This document shows, piece after piece, positions 34,017-43,054 of a DNA stretch of 64,000 nt; position 1 is the first letter of the stretch; each line of letters opens with the position of its first letter. A program made the position numbers and the translations under genes. Below the pieces are notes generated by a model, which did not search any database, had not been told where the DNA came from, and was given only the letters and a program-made list of their open reading frames with translations. Source of the DNA: JAGOEY01 sp017997515 (GTDB lineage Bacteria; Pseudomonadota; Gammaproteobacteria; Burkholderiales; Burkholderiaceae_C); assembly GCA_026314275.1 (NCBI GenBank), contig CP111109.1:2604001-2668000 (forward strand), read 5' to 3'.

Positions 34017-34087
34017 CATTTGCAACACCGGCCTGTTCTTGTGCACAGTTGATGCGCTACGCCAGTTTCTGCAAACACTCTCCATCC

Positions 34088-34912
34088 ATGACCCTGCTCG
34101 CCATCATTTTGTCCACTCTGGCTGCGGGTATCGGCAGCGTGTGGGTTGCACACATGCTGATGGGTTTGGGCGTGAACAGCCGCACGGGTGTGGGGCCGCA
34201 GCATCTTTTGAGCCTGGCTGCGGGGGCTTTGCTGGCAACCGCCTTTATGCATTTGCTGCCGGAGGCGTTTGAAAGCCAGGCCGACGCGCACCATCTTTTT
34301 GCCGTTTTGCTGGGTGGCCTGGTGTTTTTCTTCCTGCTCGACAAAGCCGAGTTGTGGCACCACGGGCACGAACACCACGACCATGGTGCCGCACATGCGG
34401 TGGAACATGCACACGATGGACATGAACACCATGAACATGGCCATCATGTACACCCCCGTACGGGTGGTGCTTGGGCCGTGCTGACGGGTGACAGCGTGCA
34501 TTGTTTTGGCGATGGCATCCTCATCGCCTCCGCATTCATGGCCGACATGCGCCTGGGACTGACGGCCGCGATTGCGGTGCTGGCCCACGAGGTGCCCCAC
34601 CACATGGGTGACCTGGCAGTGCTGCGCCAGAGTTCAGCCAGCCGCCGCGCGGCCCTGTTCAAGGTGTCGCTGGCCGGCTCGGTAACCGCACTGGGCGGCA
34701 TCGTGGGCTACTTTCTGGTGGGGCAACTCCACGACTGGTTGCCATTCTTCCTGGTCATTGCATCCAGCAGCTTTATTTATGTGGCGCTGGCGGACCTGAT
34801 TCCCCAGTTGCAAAAGCGGCTGACGGCTGTGCAGACCGCGGCCCAGATTGCGTGGCTGGCTGTGGGTATTACAGCCGTGACATGGGTCAGTGGCATGGCA
34901 CACGCACACTGA
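34088..34912 (+). CDS. ZIP family divalent metal transporter
   Basis: 274 aa, about eight membrane helices. The cytoplasmic loop between helices 3 and 4 is a dense histidine run (HHGHEHHDHG ... HEHHEHGHHVH, residues about 95-130), expected to bind zinc or a similar ion. Helix 4 and 5 metal-site motifs are DSVHCFGDGILIASAF and LAHEVPHHMGDLAVL. Starts at 34052 or further upstream are possible in frame; this ATG begins the first helix (MTLLAIILSTLAAG). No ribosome site is obvious. Confidence 0.9.
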   Translation: MTLLAIILSTLAAGIGSVWVAHMLMGLGVNSRTGVGPQHLLSLAAGALLATAFMHLLPEAFESQADAHHLFAVLLGGLVFFFLLDKAELWHHGHEHHDHGAAHAVEHAHDGHEHHEHGHHVHPRTGGAWAVLTGDSVHCFGDGILIASAFMADMRLGLTAAIAVLAHEVPHHMGDLAVLRQSSASRRAALFKVSLAGSVTALGGIVGYFLVGQLHDWLPFFLVIASSSFIYVALADLIPQLQKRLTAVQTAAQIAWLAVGITAVTWVSGMAHAH

Positions 34913-34972
34913 GCCGGGTTGTCGGCGACAGTGCTGTTATGCTGGCACACTGATTCTTTCACTGGAAAATCC

Positions 34973-35386
34973 ATGCGAAATCTTGTGCTTGCCGCTGCTG
35001 TGTCTGCTCTTGTGGCGGCCTGCGCTGTGCCGTCATCTCCGGCCGCTTCCTCCGCGCCGTCGGCATCCCCCAGGTCGGTGGGTGAAATCCCCGGGCTGAC
35101 CTGGAAGAGCCACACCGTGGTGTACCAGTGCCAGTCGGGCACCAAGCTGCAAGTGGCTTACCTGAACATGAAGAGTGGTGAGTCATTCGCGTCGCTGCAC
35201 TACAACGGCAACACCGTCTTGCTGCAGTCGCGCCAGATGGCTTCGGGTGTGCGTTACATCGCCCTGGACGAGCAAAACAGCTTGCGCTGGACGACCAAGG
35301 GTAATGAAGGTTTCCTGGCATTTATGGCTGCGGACCATACCGCCAAAGAGCAGATACTGCTCAGTGATTGCAAAGCCATTTCCTGA
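34973..35386 (+). CDS. MliC-like lipoprotein (c-type lysozyme inhibitor domain)
   Basis: 137 aa. The lipobox LVAAC at residues 11-15 marks a lipoprotein signal. After a Ser/Pro/Ala-rich tether comes a MliC-type barrel: YQCQSGTKLQVAYLN, TVLLQSRQMASGVRYIA and LRWTTKGNEGFL. MliC proteins sit in the outer membrane or periplasm and block host c-type lysozyme. The frame is open 54 nt upstream, but only this start gives a signal peptide. Confidence 0.82.
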   Translation: MRNLVLAAAVSALVAACAVPSSPAASSAPSASPRSVGEIPGLTWKSHTVVYQCQSGTKLQVAYLNMKSGESFASLHYNGNTVLLQSRQMASGVRYIALDEQNSLRWTTKGNEGFLAFMAADHTAKEQILLSDCKAIS

Positions 35387-35430
35387 TATTTATGCCGTCA
35401 TTCGACGGCTTTCTTTTTCAAGGAGAAAAC

Positions 35431-35652
35431 ATGCGTTATGCCTACATCGCCTTGGTGGTTGTGTTGTCCGCGATTGTTGTGTTGTTCAAGTTCCAGAACC
35501 TGGACACCGTCACGGTATCCCTCTTCAACGCCAGCGTGACCATGCCGATATCGATCCTGGTCACGCTGGTGTATGTGTTTGGAGCCCTCACCGGTGGGGT
35601 GGTGTATTCGTTCCTGCGCGGCTCGATCCGCGGGGCCACTGCCGAAGAATGA
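35431..35652 (+). CDS. lapA: LapA (DUF1049) family membrane protein
   Basis: 73 aa, two helices: YIALVVVLSAIVVLF and ISILVTLVYVFGALTGGVVY, with the intervening FQNLDTVTVSLFNASVTMP, as in lipopolysaccharide assembly protein A domains. AAGGAG lies before the ATG. LapA works with LapB in controlling LPS synthesis in E. coli; no lapB stands next to it here, so the symbol is by domain only. Confidence 0.85.
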   Translation: MRYAYIALVVVLSAIVVLFKFQNLDTVTVSLFNASVTMPISILVTLVYVFGALTGGVVYSFLRGSIRGATAEE

Positions 35653-35659
35653 GCCTGCC

Positions 35660-35665
35660 GATAAT
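35660..35665 (+). promoter_or_regulatory. -10-like element 6 nt before the histidine phosphatase gene
   Basis: GATAAT, GCAGGC, ATG. No ribosome-binding sequence close to the start. Confidence 0.45.
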
Positions 35666-35671
35666 GCAGGC

Positions 35672-36346
35672 ATGACCGAACTCATCCTGCTGCGCCACGG
35701 AGAAACCGACTGGAACCGCGAACTGCGGTTCCAGGGGCAGGTGGACGTGCCACTCAACGCCACCGGCCATGCCCAGGCGCAGCGCCTGGCCCAGCGGTTG
35801 GCCGCAGAGCCTGTGCACCACATTGTCAGCAGCGACCTTTTGCGCACGCGCCAGACGGCGCAACCCATCCTCGGCCTTGCACCGCTTGCACAGTCACCAG
35901 AGCTGGTGACCGACGCCATGTTGCGCGAACAAAATTTTGGCCGCATCGACGGAATGCGCGTCGAAGACATCAAGACCCAGCATGCGGACGTGTGGGCAGG
36001 CTGGACGCAGTTCCAGTCCGACTACGCCGTGCCGGACGGCGAGAGCACCCGGCAGTTTCACACCCGGGTGATGGCCGCTATACACCGATTGGCTGCGGCT
36101 CATGCAGGCCAGACGCTGGTGGTGGTGACCCACGGCGGGGTGCTGGACATGTTGTACCGCACAGTGCATGGGCTGGGCCTGAACGGCCCGCGCCAGAGCA
36201 CCATTCCGAATGCAGGCTACAACCGGGTGCGGTTGGATGCAGGCAACTTTTCCATCCTGAATTGGGCGGATACCACCCATCTGGAAGGATTACCGCCCCA
36301 GCCGGTGTACGACCAGGCCCGGGTGGCCGCGACCCCCAGCAGATAA
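35672..36346 (+). CDS. Histidine phosphatase family protein (phosphoglycerate mutase-like, GpmB/CobC type)
   Basis: 224 aa. Catalytic RHGE motif in LILLRHGETDWNRELRFQG; second-site arginines in SSDLLRTRQTAQPI, the general acid glutamate in LREQNFG, and the second histidine in VVVTHGGVLDMLYR. Members include broad-specificity phosphatases and alpha-ribazole phosphatases; the substrate is not evident from neighbours. The frame extends upstream over lapA but the ATG fits. Confidence 0.9.
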   Translation: MTELILLRHGETDWNRELRFQGQVDVPLNATGHAQAQRLAQRLAAEPVHHIVSSDLLRTRQTAQPILGLAPLAQSPELVTDAMLREQNFGRIDGMRVEDIKTQHADVWAGWTQFQSDYAVPDGESTRQFHTRVMAAIHRLAAAHAGQTLVVVTHGGVLDMLYRTVHGLGLNGPRQSTIPNAGYNRVRLDAGNFSILNWADTTHLEGLPPQPVYDQARVAATPSR

Positions 36347-36350
36347 GCAG

Positions 36351-37772
36351 TTATTGCGCTGGTGGCAGCGGCCAGGGGTTTTGGATGTCCCGCACCAGCT
36401 CAAACGCCCGCGCCACCTGCAATACACCCAGGTCGTCAAAACGTTTGCCTGCAATCTGCAGCCCGATCGGCAGTCCACTTGCCGTGTATCCGCAGTTGAT
36501 GGACGCAGCGGGCTGCTCCGACATGTTGAAGGGCACGGTGAACGCAATGTGCTCCAGCGGGCGCAGCGGGTCGTTGGTGGGTGACGGCAACTCGGCTGCA
36601 AACGCGGGCAGGGGGGCAGTGGGGGAGATAACGTAGTCGAAGCCGCTGCAGACCTGTACCGTGGCCACACGGGTCAGGTGGAACTGGCTGCTGGCACGGT
36701 ACAGCGCCTCACCCGACAGCCCCGCCGCGCTGTCGGCCCATTGCTGGATATAGGGCAGCACCAGCGCCTTGCGCTCGGGGGCCAGGGCAGCCATGTCCAC
36801 ATGGGAACGCATGCGCCAGAAATGGTCCATACCGTCTAGCATGGTCTGGGTCAGGAAGGGCGGCATTTCCACCACCATGGCACCCGCCTGTTCCAGCAAC
36901 TGTGCGGCGCGTAACACAGCGGCGCGCACCGCCGGCTCCACGGGCAGGCCACAGCCCGCATCCAGCAGCAGGCCGATGCGCAGACCGCGCAGTTTTTCAA
37001 CCCCTGAATCAAACTGGTCCCAGGCGATGTTCTGCCAAGGCAGGGCCATGCTGTCGCGTGGGTCAGGCTGGCTCAGCACCTGCATCATCAGCGCCGCATC
37101 GGCCACGCTGCGGGTCATGGGGCCAGCGGCGCGGCCGGTGTAGGGCGGGTCGATGGGAATACGCCCCAGGCTGGGCTTGAGGCTGAAGATGCCACACCAG
37201 CCCGCAGGCAGGCGCAGCGAGCCACCAATGTCGGTGCCGATGTGCAGCGGGCCATAACCCGCCGCCGCTGCCGCACCACCACCTGCGCTGGAGCCGCCGG
37301 GTGTGGTGCGCAGATCCCACGGGTTCCGTGCCAGCGCATGGAAGCTCGACAGGCCGGACGACAACATGCCGTAGTCCGGCATGGTGGTTTTGGTGATCAA
37401 TACGGCCCCGGCTTCGCGCAGGCGGGCTGCCGGTGGTGCGTCTGCGGCAGCGGGCACCAGGGTGACGGCTGCAGTGCCCAGCGGCACCGGGTCGCCTTGT
37501 GTGGCGATGTTTTCCTTGATGGTGGTGGGCACACCGTCCAGTGCGCCCAGCGGTGCGCCTTGTAACCAGCGCTGTTCTGACGCCCGCGCCTGCTCCAGCG
37601 CCTGTTCCGGGCGCAGCAGGTAGGTGGCGTGTAAGTGCGGTTCCCAACGGTCGATGTGTGCCAACACGGCGTGGGTCACTTCCACCGGCGACAGGGCGCG
37701 GCTGCGGTAGGCCTCAACCAAGGTATGGGCGGGCAGGTCGTGAAGGGCGATGGATGACGGATGCAAGGCCAT
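36351..37772 (-). CDS. Amidase, amidase signature family
   Basis: 473 aa. The Ser-cisSer-Lys triad is visible: lysine in TTIKENIATQGDP, the signature TTPGGSSAGGGAAAAAGYGPLHIGTDIGGS with both serines (cited in part as GGSSAGG and GTDIGGS). It hydrolyses an amide or carbamoyl bond; GatA is unlikely because no gatC/gatB are present. It begins 6 nt before the end of the binding-protein gene region and closes a six-gene minus-strand unit with a peptide-type ABC transporter, so its substrate is probably what that transporter imports. Confidence 0.9.
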   Translation of the reverse strand: MALHPSSIALHDLPAHTLVEAYRSRALSPVEVTHAVLAHIDRWEPHLHATYLLRPEQALEQARASEQRWLQGAPLGALDGVPTTIKENIATQGDPVPLGTAAVTLVPAAADAPPAARLREAGAVLITKTTMPDYGMLSSGLSSFHALARNPWDLRTTPGGSSAGGGAAAAAGYGPLHIGTDIGGSLRLPAGWCGIFSLKPSLGRIPIDPPYTGRAAGPMTRSVADAALMMQVLSQPDPRDSMALPWQNIAWDQFDSGVEKLRGLRIGLLLDAGCGLPVEPAVRAAVLRAAQLLEQAGAMVVEMPPFLTQTMLDGMDHFWRMRSHVDMAALAPERKALVLPYIQQWADSAAGLSGEALYRASSQFHLTRVATVQVCSGFDYVISPTAPLPAFAAELPSPTNDPLRPLEHIAFTVPFNMSEQPAASINCGYTASGLPIGLQIAGKRFDDLGVLQVARAFELVRDIQNPWPLPPAQ

Positions 37773-37777
37773 GCCGG

Positions 37778-39265
37778 TTAAGCCCAGGACAAGCCCGAAA
37801 GGTCATTCACAAAAATCGGCATGTCCTTCCATAGCCCGCGCAGGTTTTTGTGGGCCACCGTGATCCATTGCGGCTGGAACAGGAAGACATTGGCGGCATC
37901 TTCGGCCAGCAGGCGCTGGGCGTCGGCCAGCAGTTTGGCGCGGTCGGCGGGGCGGGTTGCTGTTTTGATCTTGTCGTACAGCGCGTTAAATTTGGCCGAC
38001 TGGTAACCCCAGTAGTAGTCGGGCTTGGCGTAGTTGCCCAAGTCGAACGGTTCGACATGCGAGACGATGGTCAGGTCGTAGTTCTTGTTGCCATACACCC
38101 CGCTGAGCCACTGCGCCCATTCGACGTTCTGCAGCTTGGCGGTAATGCCGATCTTGGCCAGTTGCGCGGCAATCACTTCGCCGCCCTGGCGTGCGTAGGG
38201 GGGCGGGGGCAAGGTCAGCGTCAGCTCCAGCGGGGTGGTAACACCGGCTTCCTTGAGCAGGGCTTTGGCCTTGTCGATGTTGAAGGCGTTGACCCCGGTG
38301 GTGTCCACATACCCCAGTGCGCCGGGTACGTAGTGGCTGCCGATGGGCACCCCAAAACCGTCCACTGCGCCTTCAATCACCGATTTGCGGTTAATGGCGG
38401 CCGAGATGGCGCGGCGCACCCGCACGTCGTCCAGCGGCTTCTTGGCGTTGTTCATCGCCAGAATGGTTTTGGCGCGTGACCCACTCACGATGACCTGGAA
38501 ACGCGGGTTGTTTTTGAACTGCGCCAGGTTGCGGTAGGCCGTGACCCGCACAAACACGTCCACATCACCCGACAGCAGGGCGGCGGTTTGCGCCGCGGGG
38601 TCAGAAATGATCTTGAAGGTGGCGCGCCGGATCTTGATGGCGGCGGGCTGGCGAAAACTCGGTGACTGCAGCAGGGTGATGGACGCACCCTTGTTCCAGC
38701 TGTCGAGCTGGTAGGGGCCTGTGCCCACGGGTTTGTTGGCGTTGGTGTCGGCACTTTTGGGCTCCACCATGATGGCCGTGGCCTGGCCCAGCAGGAACAG
38801 GAAGTCGGGGTCGATCTCCTTGTTGATCAGCACCACCGTGCTGTCGTCCACCACCTGGGTGCTGAGGTTGGCGAAGGTGCGTTTGTCCTTGTTGGTGCTT
38901 TTGTCTGCGGCTGCACGGTCAAACGCAAACTTCACGGTGGTGGCGTTGAAGGGCTCCCCATTCTGGAACTTCACACCGCGCTTCAGTCGGAAGGTGTAGG
39001 TCTTGAGGTCGGGTGACACCTCCCAGCTCTCGGCCAGCAGCGGCGTAACGCTGCCGTCGGCGTTGATGCGGGTCAGTGTTTCATAGATGTTGTAGAGCGT
39101 GATTTCACCGATGGAGGACGATGCGTTGGCCGTCGGGTCCAGCCCGGTCGGCTCCAGCACCAGGCCCAGTGCCAGCGTGTCCTTTTTGCTCTGGGCCAGG
39201 GCGGGGAATGACAGGGGCGCAGCAGCCAGGGCTCCTGAGGTCAGCAAGGTACGGCGGTTCAGCAT
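37778..39265 (-). CDS. ABC transporter substrate-binding protein, family 5 (DppA/OppA type)
   Basis: 495 aa periplasmic binding protein. The N-terminus MLNRRTLLTSGALAAAPLSFPALAQ looks like a Tat or Sec signal with a twin-arginine. SBP_bac_5 landmarks: ANASSSIGEITLYNIYETL, LAESWEVSPDLKTYTFRLKRGVKF, VGTGPYQLDSW and RAISAAINR. Family 5 ligands are di/oligopeptides, nickel complexes, opines or glutathione. It follows the transporter ATPase genes and precedes the amidase. Confidence 0.92.
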   Translation of the reverse strand: MLNRRTLLTSGALAAAPLSFPALAQSKKDTLALGLVLEPTGLDPTANASSSIGEITLYNIYETLTRINADGSVTPLLAESWEVSPDLKTYTFRLKRGVKFQNGEPFNATTVKFAFDRAAADKSTNKDKRTFANLSTQVVDDSTVVLINKEIDPDFLFLLGQATAIMVEPKSADTNANKPVGTGPYQLDSWNKGASITLLQSPSFRQPAAIKIRRATFKIISDPAAQTAALLSGDVDVFVRVTAYRNLAQFKNNPRFQVIVSGSRAKTILAMNNAKKPLDDVRVRRAISAAINRKSVIEGAVDGFGVPIGSHYVPGALGYVDTTGVNAFNIDKAKALLKEAGVTTPLELTLTLPPPPYARQGGEVIAAQLAKIGITAKLQNVEWAQWLSGVYGNKNYDLTIVSHVEPFDLGNYAKPDYYWGYQSAKFNALYDKIKTATRPADRAKLLADAQRLLAEDAANVFLFQPQWITVAHKNLRGLWKDMPIFVNDLSGLSWA

Positions 39266-39324
39266 CTTGGTCTCTCCATACGAACAGGTTCTAAAGCAAA
39301 AGGGGGGTTGTACACCAAGCGCTA

Positions 39325-40143
39325 TCACGCGGGTGTCGCGGATCTGTGAAACACATCCGATCGTGGCACCGCAGCCACCAGGGCGCGGGTGTAGGGGTGC
39401 TGCGGGTCCTTAAAAAGCTGGGCCGGTGTGCCTTGTTCCACGATGCGTCCCTGCGTCATCACCGCCACCTCGTCACACAGGTGCTGCACCACGGCGAGGT
39501 CGTGGCTGATGAGCAGGTAGGTGACGCCCAATTCTGCTTGCAGGTCATGCATCAGGTTCAGCACCTGCGCCTGCACCGACACGTCCAGCGCACTGACGGG
39601 TTCGTCCGCCACGATCAGTTGAGGCCGGGTGATCAGGGCCCGCGCAATGGCGATACGCTGGCGCTGGCCGCCCGAGAATTCATGCGGGTATTTGTCGAGG
39701 TCGCTGGGGCGCAGGCCCACCGCATCCAGCATGTGTGTGGCTTGCACGCGTTGCTGTGCAGGCGAGGTTTCGCCCAGTGCCGCCAGCGGCTCGGCCACGG
39801 TGCGGGCCACGGTCTGGCGCGGGTCGAGTGAGCCATACGGGTCCTGGAACACCATCTGAAAATCGCGCCGGGCGCGCTGCAGTTCGGCACGCGGCAGCTT
39901 GTGCAGGTCACGGCCCAGCATATGCACCGAGCCGCTGGTGGGGGTGTCGAGCGCCATCACCAGCCGGGCGAGGGTGGACTTGCCCGAGCCGGATTCACCC
40001 ACAATGCCCAGGCTGCGGCCCGCGTGCAGGGTGAAGCCCACACCGTTCAGCGCCTGCACCACGGGCGCGGGCTGCCAGAGTTTCTGGCGCGGCAGGGTGT
40101 AGTGGCGCGTCAGTTTGTCGACCTGGAGCAGCGGCGCGTTCAT
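39325..40143 (-). CDS. Peptide-type ABC transporter ATP-binding protein (DppF/OppF type)
   Basis: 272 aa. Walker A GESGSGKSTLARL, signature FSGGQRQRIAIARALI, Walker B LIVADEPVSALDVSVQ, then LLISHDLAVVQHLCD. The C-terminal YTRALVAAVPR is typical of DppF. The ATG at 40143 overlaps the stop of the DppD-type gene by 4 nt; the longer frame upstream is a shadow. Confidence 0.93.
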   Translation of the reverse strand: MNAPLLQVDKLTRHYTLPRQKLWQPAPVVQALNGVGFTLHAGRSLGIVGESGSGKSTLARLVMALDTPTSGSVHMLGRDLHKLPRAELQRARRDFQMVFQDPYGSLDPRQTVARTVAEPLAALGETSPAQQRVQATHMLDAVGLRPSDLDKYPHEFSGGQRQRIAIARALITRPQLIVADEPVSALDVSVQAQVLNLMHDLQAELGVTYLLISHDLAVVQHLCDEVAVMTQGRIVEQGTPAQLFKDPQHPYTRALVAAVPRSDVFHRSATPA

Positions 40144-41126
40144 GCAGTGGGCTCCAGGCGCAGGCAGCGCGCGACGTGGTCTGGGCCGATGGGGACCGGT
40201 GGTGGACGTGTGTGTGCACACGCGTCGATGGTGCGGGCACAGCGCCCGGCAAACGGGCAACCCGCAGGCAGGTCGACCAGCTCGGGCACGCTGCCCGCGA
40301 TGGTGGGCAAGTGTGTGTGGAGGCCGCTGTGGTGTCTGCCGAACTGCGGGCGCGCCGCAAACAGGCCCCGGGTGTAGGGGTGCGCCATGGCCGAAAACAC
40401 GGCAGCGGTCGGGCCACTTTCCACCACACTGCCGCCGTACATCACCAGCATGCGCGACACGTTCTGTGCAATCACACCCAGGTCGTGGGAGATCAGCACC
40501 AGGGCCATGCCACGCTCTGCCACCAGGCTCTGGATCAGCGCCAGGATCTGCTGCTGCACCGTCACGTCCAGCGCGGTGGTGGGCTCGTCTGCGATCAGCA
40601 GGTCGGGGCCACAGGCCAGTGCCATGGCAATGGTGATGCGCTGGCGTTGCCCGCCGGAGAACTGGTGCGGGTACTGGTCCATGCGCCGCGCTGCATCGGC
40701 AATACCCACCCGGTCCAGCAGGGCCAGTGCCTGGGCGCGTGCAGCAGTGGCGGACAAACCCAGGTGCAGGCGCAGGGGTTCTGCCACCTGGCGGCCAATG
40801 GTATGCACCGGGTTCAGCGCCGTCATCGGCTCCTGGAACACCATGCCAATACGTTTGCCACGGATGCGGCAGAGGGTCGCGTCGCTCTGCCCCAGCATTT
40901 CTTCGCCGTCGAGCCGTATGCTGCCACTGACCTGGGCGCTATCCGGCAACAGGCCCAGCAAGGCCATCGCCGTGAGTGACTTGCCACAACCCGACTCACC
41001 CACCAGCCCCAGTGTTTCGCCCCGGGCCAGTGTGAAGTCTATGCCCCGCACCGCGTCGGCTGGGCCACGGGGTGTCTGCAAACGGATATGCAGGTTGCTG
41101 ACGGCTAGCAAAGGTAATGGTGGCAT
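40140..41126 (-). CDS. Peptide-type ABC transporter ATP-binding protein (DppD/OppD type)
   Basis: 328 aa. Walker A GESGCGKSLTAMALLG, signature FSGGQRQRITIAMALAC, Walker B LLIADEPTTALDVTVQ. The C-terminal oligopeptide/dipeptide extension is present, with cysteines in CPFAGRCARTIDAC that in relatives bind an iron-sulfur cluster. Start and stop overlap both neighbours by 1-4 nt, showing tight translational coupling. Confidence 0.93.
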   Translation of the reverse strand: MPPLPLLAVSNLHIRLQTPRGPADAVRGIDFTLARGETLGLVGESGCGKSLTAMALLGLLPDSAQVSGSIRLDGEEMLGQSDATLCRIRGKRIGMVFQEPMTALNPVHTIGRQVAEPLRLHLGLSATAARAQALALLDRVGIADAARRMDQYPHQFSGGQRQRITIAMALACGPDLLIADEPTTALDVTVQQQILALIQSLVAERGMALVLISHDLGVIAQNVSRMLVMYGGSVVESGPTAAVFSAMAHPYTRGLFAARPQFGRHHSGLHTHLPTIAGSVPELVDLPAGCPFAGRCARTIDACAHTRPPPVPIGPDHVARCLRLEPTA

Positions 41127-41977
41127 CAGCGGCTCCGGGCCAGACGGGGATCCAGCAGGTCACGCAGACCGTCGCCCAGCAGGTTCAGGCCTAACACGGC
41201 GAGGGCAATGGCCACGCCGGGGTAGACGGCCAGCATCGGGGCCTGGTACAGCAGGGTTTGCGCCTCGGCCAGCATCCGGCCCCAGGACGGCTGCGGTGGC
41301 TGGGTGCCCAGGCCCAGGTAGGACAGGGCGGCCTCGGCCAGGATGGCAATCGCAAACCGGATGGTGACCTGCACGATCAGCACCGCAGAGATGTTGGGCA
41401 GCACATGCTGCCAGGTGATGGCCCAGGTGCCTTTGCCACAGGCCCGCGCAGCCGTGATGTATTCACGCGACCACACGGCATGGGCCGACGCGCGGGAGAT
41501 GCGGGTGAAAGTCGGGATGTTGTAGATGCCAATGGCGATGATGGCGTTGACCATGCCGGGGCCAAACACCGCGGTCATCATGATGGCGGACAGAATGGCG
41601 GGGAAGGCCAGCGTGAAGTCGCTGAGCCGCATGATGGTCTCTTCCATCCAGCCGCGCCGTGCCGCAGCCAGCAGGCCCAGCGCCGTGCCGACAACGAGCC
41701 CGATACCCACGGCAACCACCCCCACCAGGATGGAGCTGCGCGCGCCCACCAGCAGCAGCGACGCCACATCACGGCCGTACACGTCCGTGCCCAGCCAATG
41801 CGCGGCGCTGGGCGGCAGCAGTTTGTGGGGCAGGTCCATCTCGTAAGGTGACCAGGGTGTCCACACCAAGGACAGCGTGGCCGTGAACACGAGCAGCAGA
41901 CTCAGCACCGCACCCACCATAAAACTACGGTGCTGCCGGGCGCGCTGCCACCAGATGGGGAGGGTTGCAGCGCTCAT
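41126..41977 (-). CDS. Peptide-type ABC transporter permease (DppC/OppC type)
   Basis: 283 aa. An N-terminal helix is followed by the DppC-type LLPPSAAHWLGTDVYGRDVASLLLVGAR and the permease EAA loop around EYITAARACGKGTWAI. Five to six membrane helices. The ATG at 41977 overlaps the DppB-type stop (ATGA). Confidence 0.92.
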   Translation of the reverse strand: MSAATLPIWWQRARQHRSFMVGAVLSLLLVFTATLSLVWTPWSPYEMDLPHKLLPPSAAHWLGTDVYGRDVASLLLVGARSSILVGVVAVGIGLVVGTALGLLAAARRGWMEETIMRLSDFTLAFPAILSAIMMTAVFGPGMVNAIIAIGIYNIPTFTRISRASAHAVWSREYITAARACGKGTWAITWQHVLPNISAVLIVQVTIRFAIAILAEAALSYLGLGTQPPQPSWGRMLAEAQTLLYQAPMLAVYPGVAIALAVLGLNLLGDGLRDLLDPRLARSR

Positions 41978-42924
41978 ATGTCGCTGGCCTGGATACGTGG
42001 GTCGATGATGGCGTAGAGCAGATCTACCACGAAGTTGACGATGACCACCATCGCCGCCAGCAGCATCACGCAGTTGCGCACCACGATCAGGTCGCGGTTG
42101 GCGATGGACTGGAAAATCAGCCGCCCCAGGCCCGGCAGGAAAAACACGTTCTCTACCACGATGGTGCCGGCCAGCAGCTCGGCAAACTGCATGCCCATCA
42201 CGGTGATGACCGGCACCATGGCGTTGCGCAACACATGCCGCCATAAAGCGGCGCGCTGTGACAGGCCTTTGGCGCGTGCGGTGCGCACAAAGTCTTCCCG
42301 CAGCACCTCCAGCACGGCCGAGCGGGTGATACGCGCCAGGATGGCCGCCTGCACCACGGCCAGCGCAATCGCAGGTAGCAGCAGCGACTTGAGCCCCTGG
42401 CCAAGACCTTCACCCCAGCCATCAAAACCCCCGGCGGGGAACCACTGCAGGTGCACGGAAAACAGCAAGATCAGCAGGATCGCAAACCAGAAGTTGGGAA
42501 TGGCAATACCCAGCTGGGCCAGGCCCATCACCCCCACATCGCCAACTTTGTTGTGGTGCGCGGCTGCGTACACACCTGCGGCCAGCGCCAGCACCGTGGT
42601 CAGTGCCATGGCCATCAGCGCGAGCGGCACGGTCAGTGCCAGGCGTTCCAGTACCAGCTCCGATACGGGGGTGCTGTAGGCATAACTGAGGCCCATGTCA
42701 CCCCGCAGCAGCCCGCTGATCCAGAGCCCGTAACGCTGCCAGGCCGGTTGGTCGAGCCCGAGTTTGGACGCCAGCGCCGCCACCGCCTCGGGTGATGCAT
42801 CCGGCCCCATCAAAATCTGCGCCGCATTTCCCGGCAGGATGTCCAGCACCAGAAACACCACGACGGAGGCCCCCGCCAGTGTGGCGATGAGGGTGGCAAA
42901 TCGTTTGAGGAAAAAAAGACCCAT
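41974..42924 (-). CDS. Peptide-type ABC transporter permease (DppB/OppB type)
   Basis: 316 aa. The start FFLKRFATLIATLAGASVVVFLVLDILPGN and the EAA loop EDFVRTARAKGLSQRAALWRH are standard for DppB. It is the first gene of the dppBCDF-like, binding-protein, amidase unit. A CATAAT box on the minus strand (42958-42963) could be its -10, about 35 nt before the start, but no good -35 or ribosome site is seen. Confidence 0.92.
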   Translation of the reverse strand: MGLFFLKRFATLIATLAGASVVVFLVLDILPGNAAQILMGPDASPEAVAALASKLGLDQPAWQRYGLWISGLLRGDMGLSYAYSTPVSELVLERLALTVPLALMAMALTTVLALAAGVYAAAHHNKVGDVGVMGLAQLGIAIPNFWFAILLILLFSVHLQWFPAGGFDGWGEGLGQGLKSLLLPAIALAVVQAAILARITRSAVLEVLREDFVRTARAKGLSQRAALWRHVLRNAMVPVITVMGMQFAELLAGTIVVENVFFLPGLGRLIFQSIANRDLIVVRNCVMLLAAMVVIVNFVVDLLYAIIDPRIQASDI

Positions 42925-43054
42925 GGGGCAGGGGCGCGTTGGCAGTGGGGTTGCTGCATTATGGCTATGGCAGGCTGCAGCGCTGCGCGGATAATCACCC
43001 CATGCTTGCCGCTCTTTTCATCCCATGTACCCGTGCCCATGCAGGAGGTCCCAC

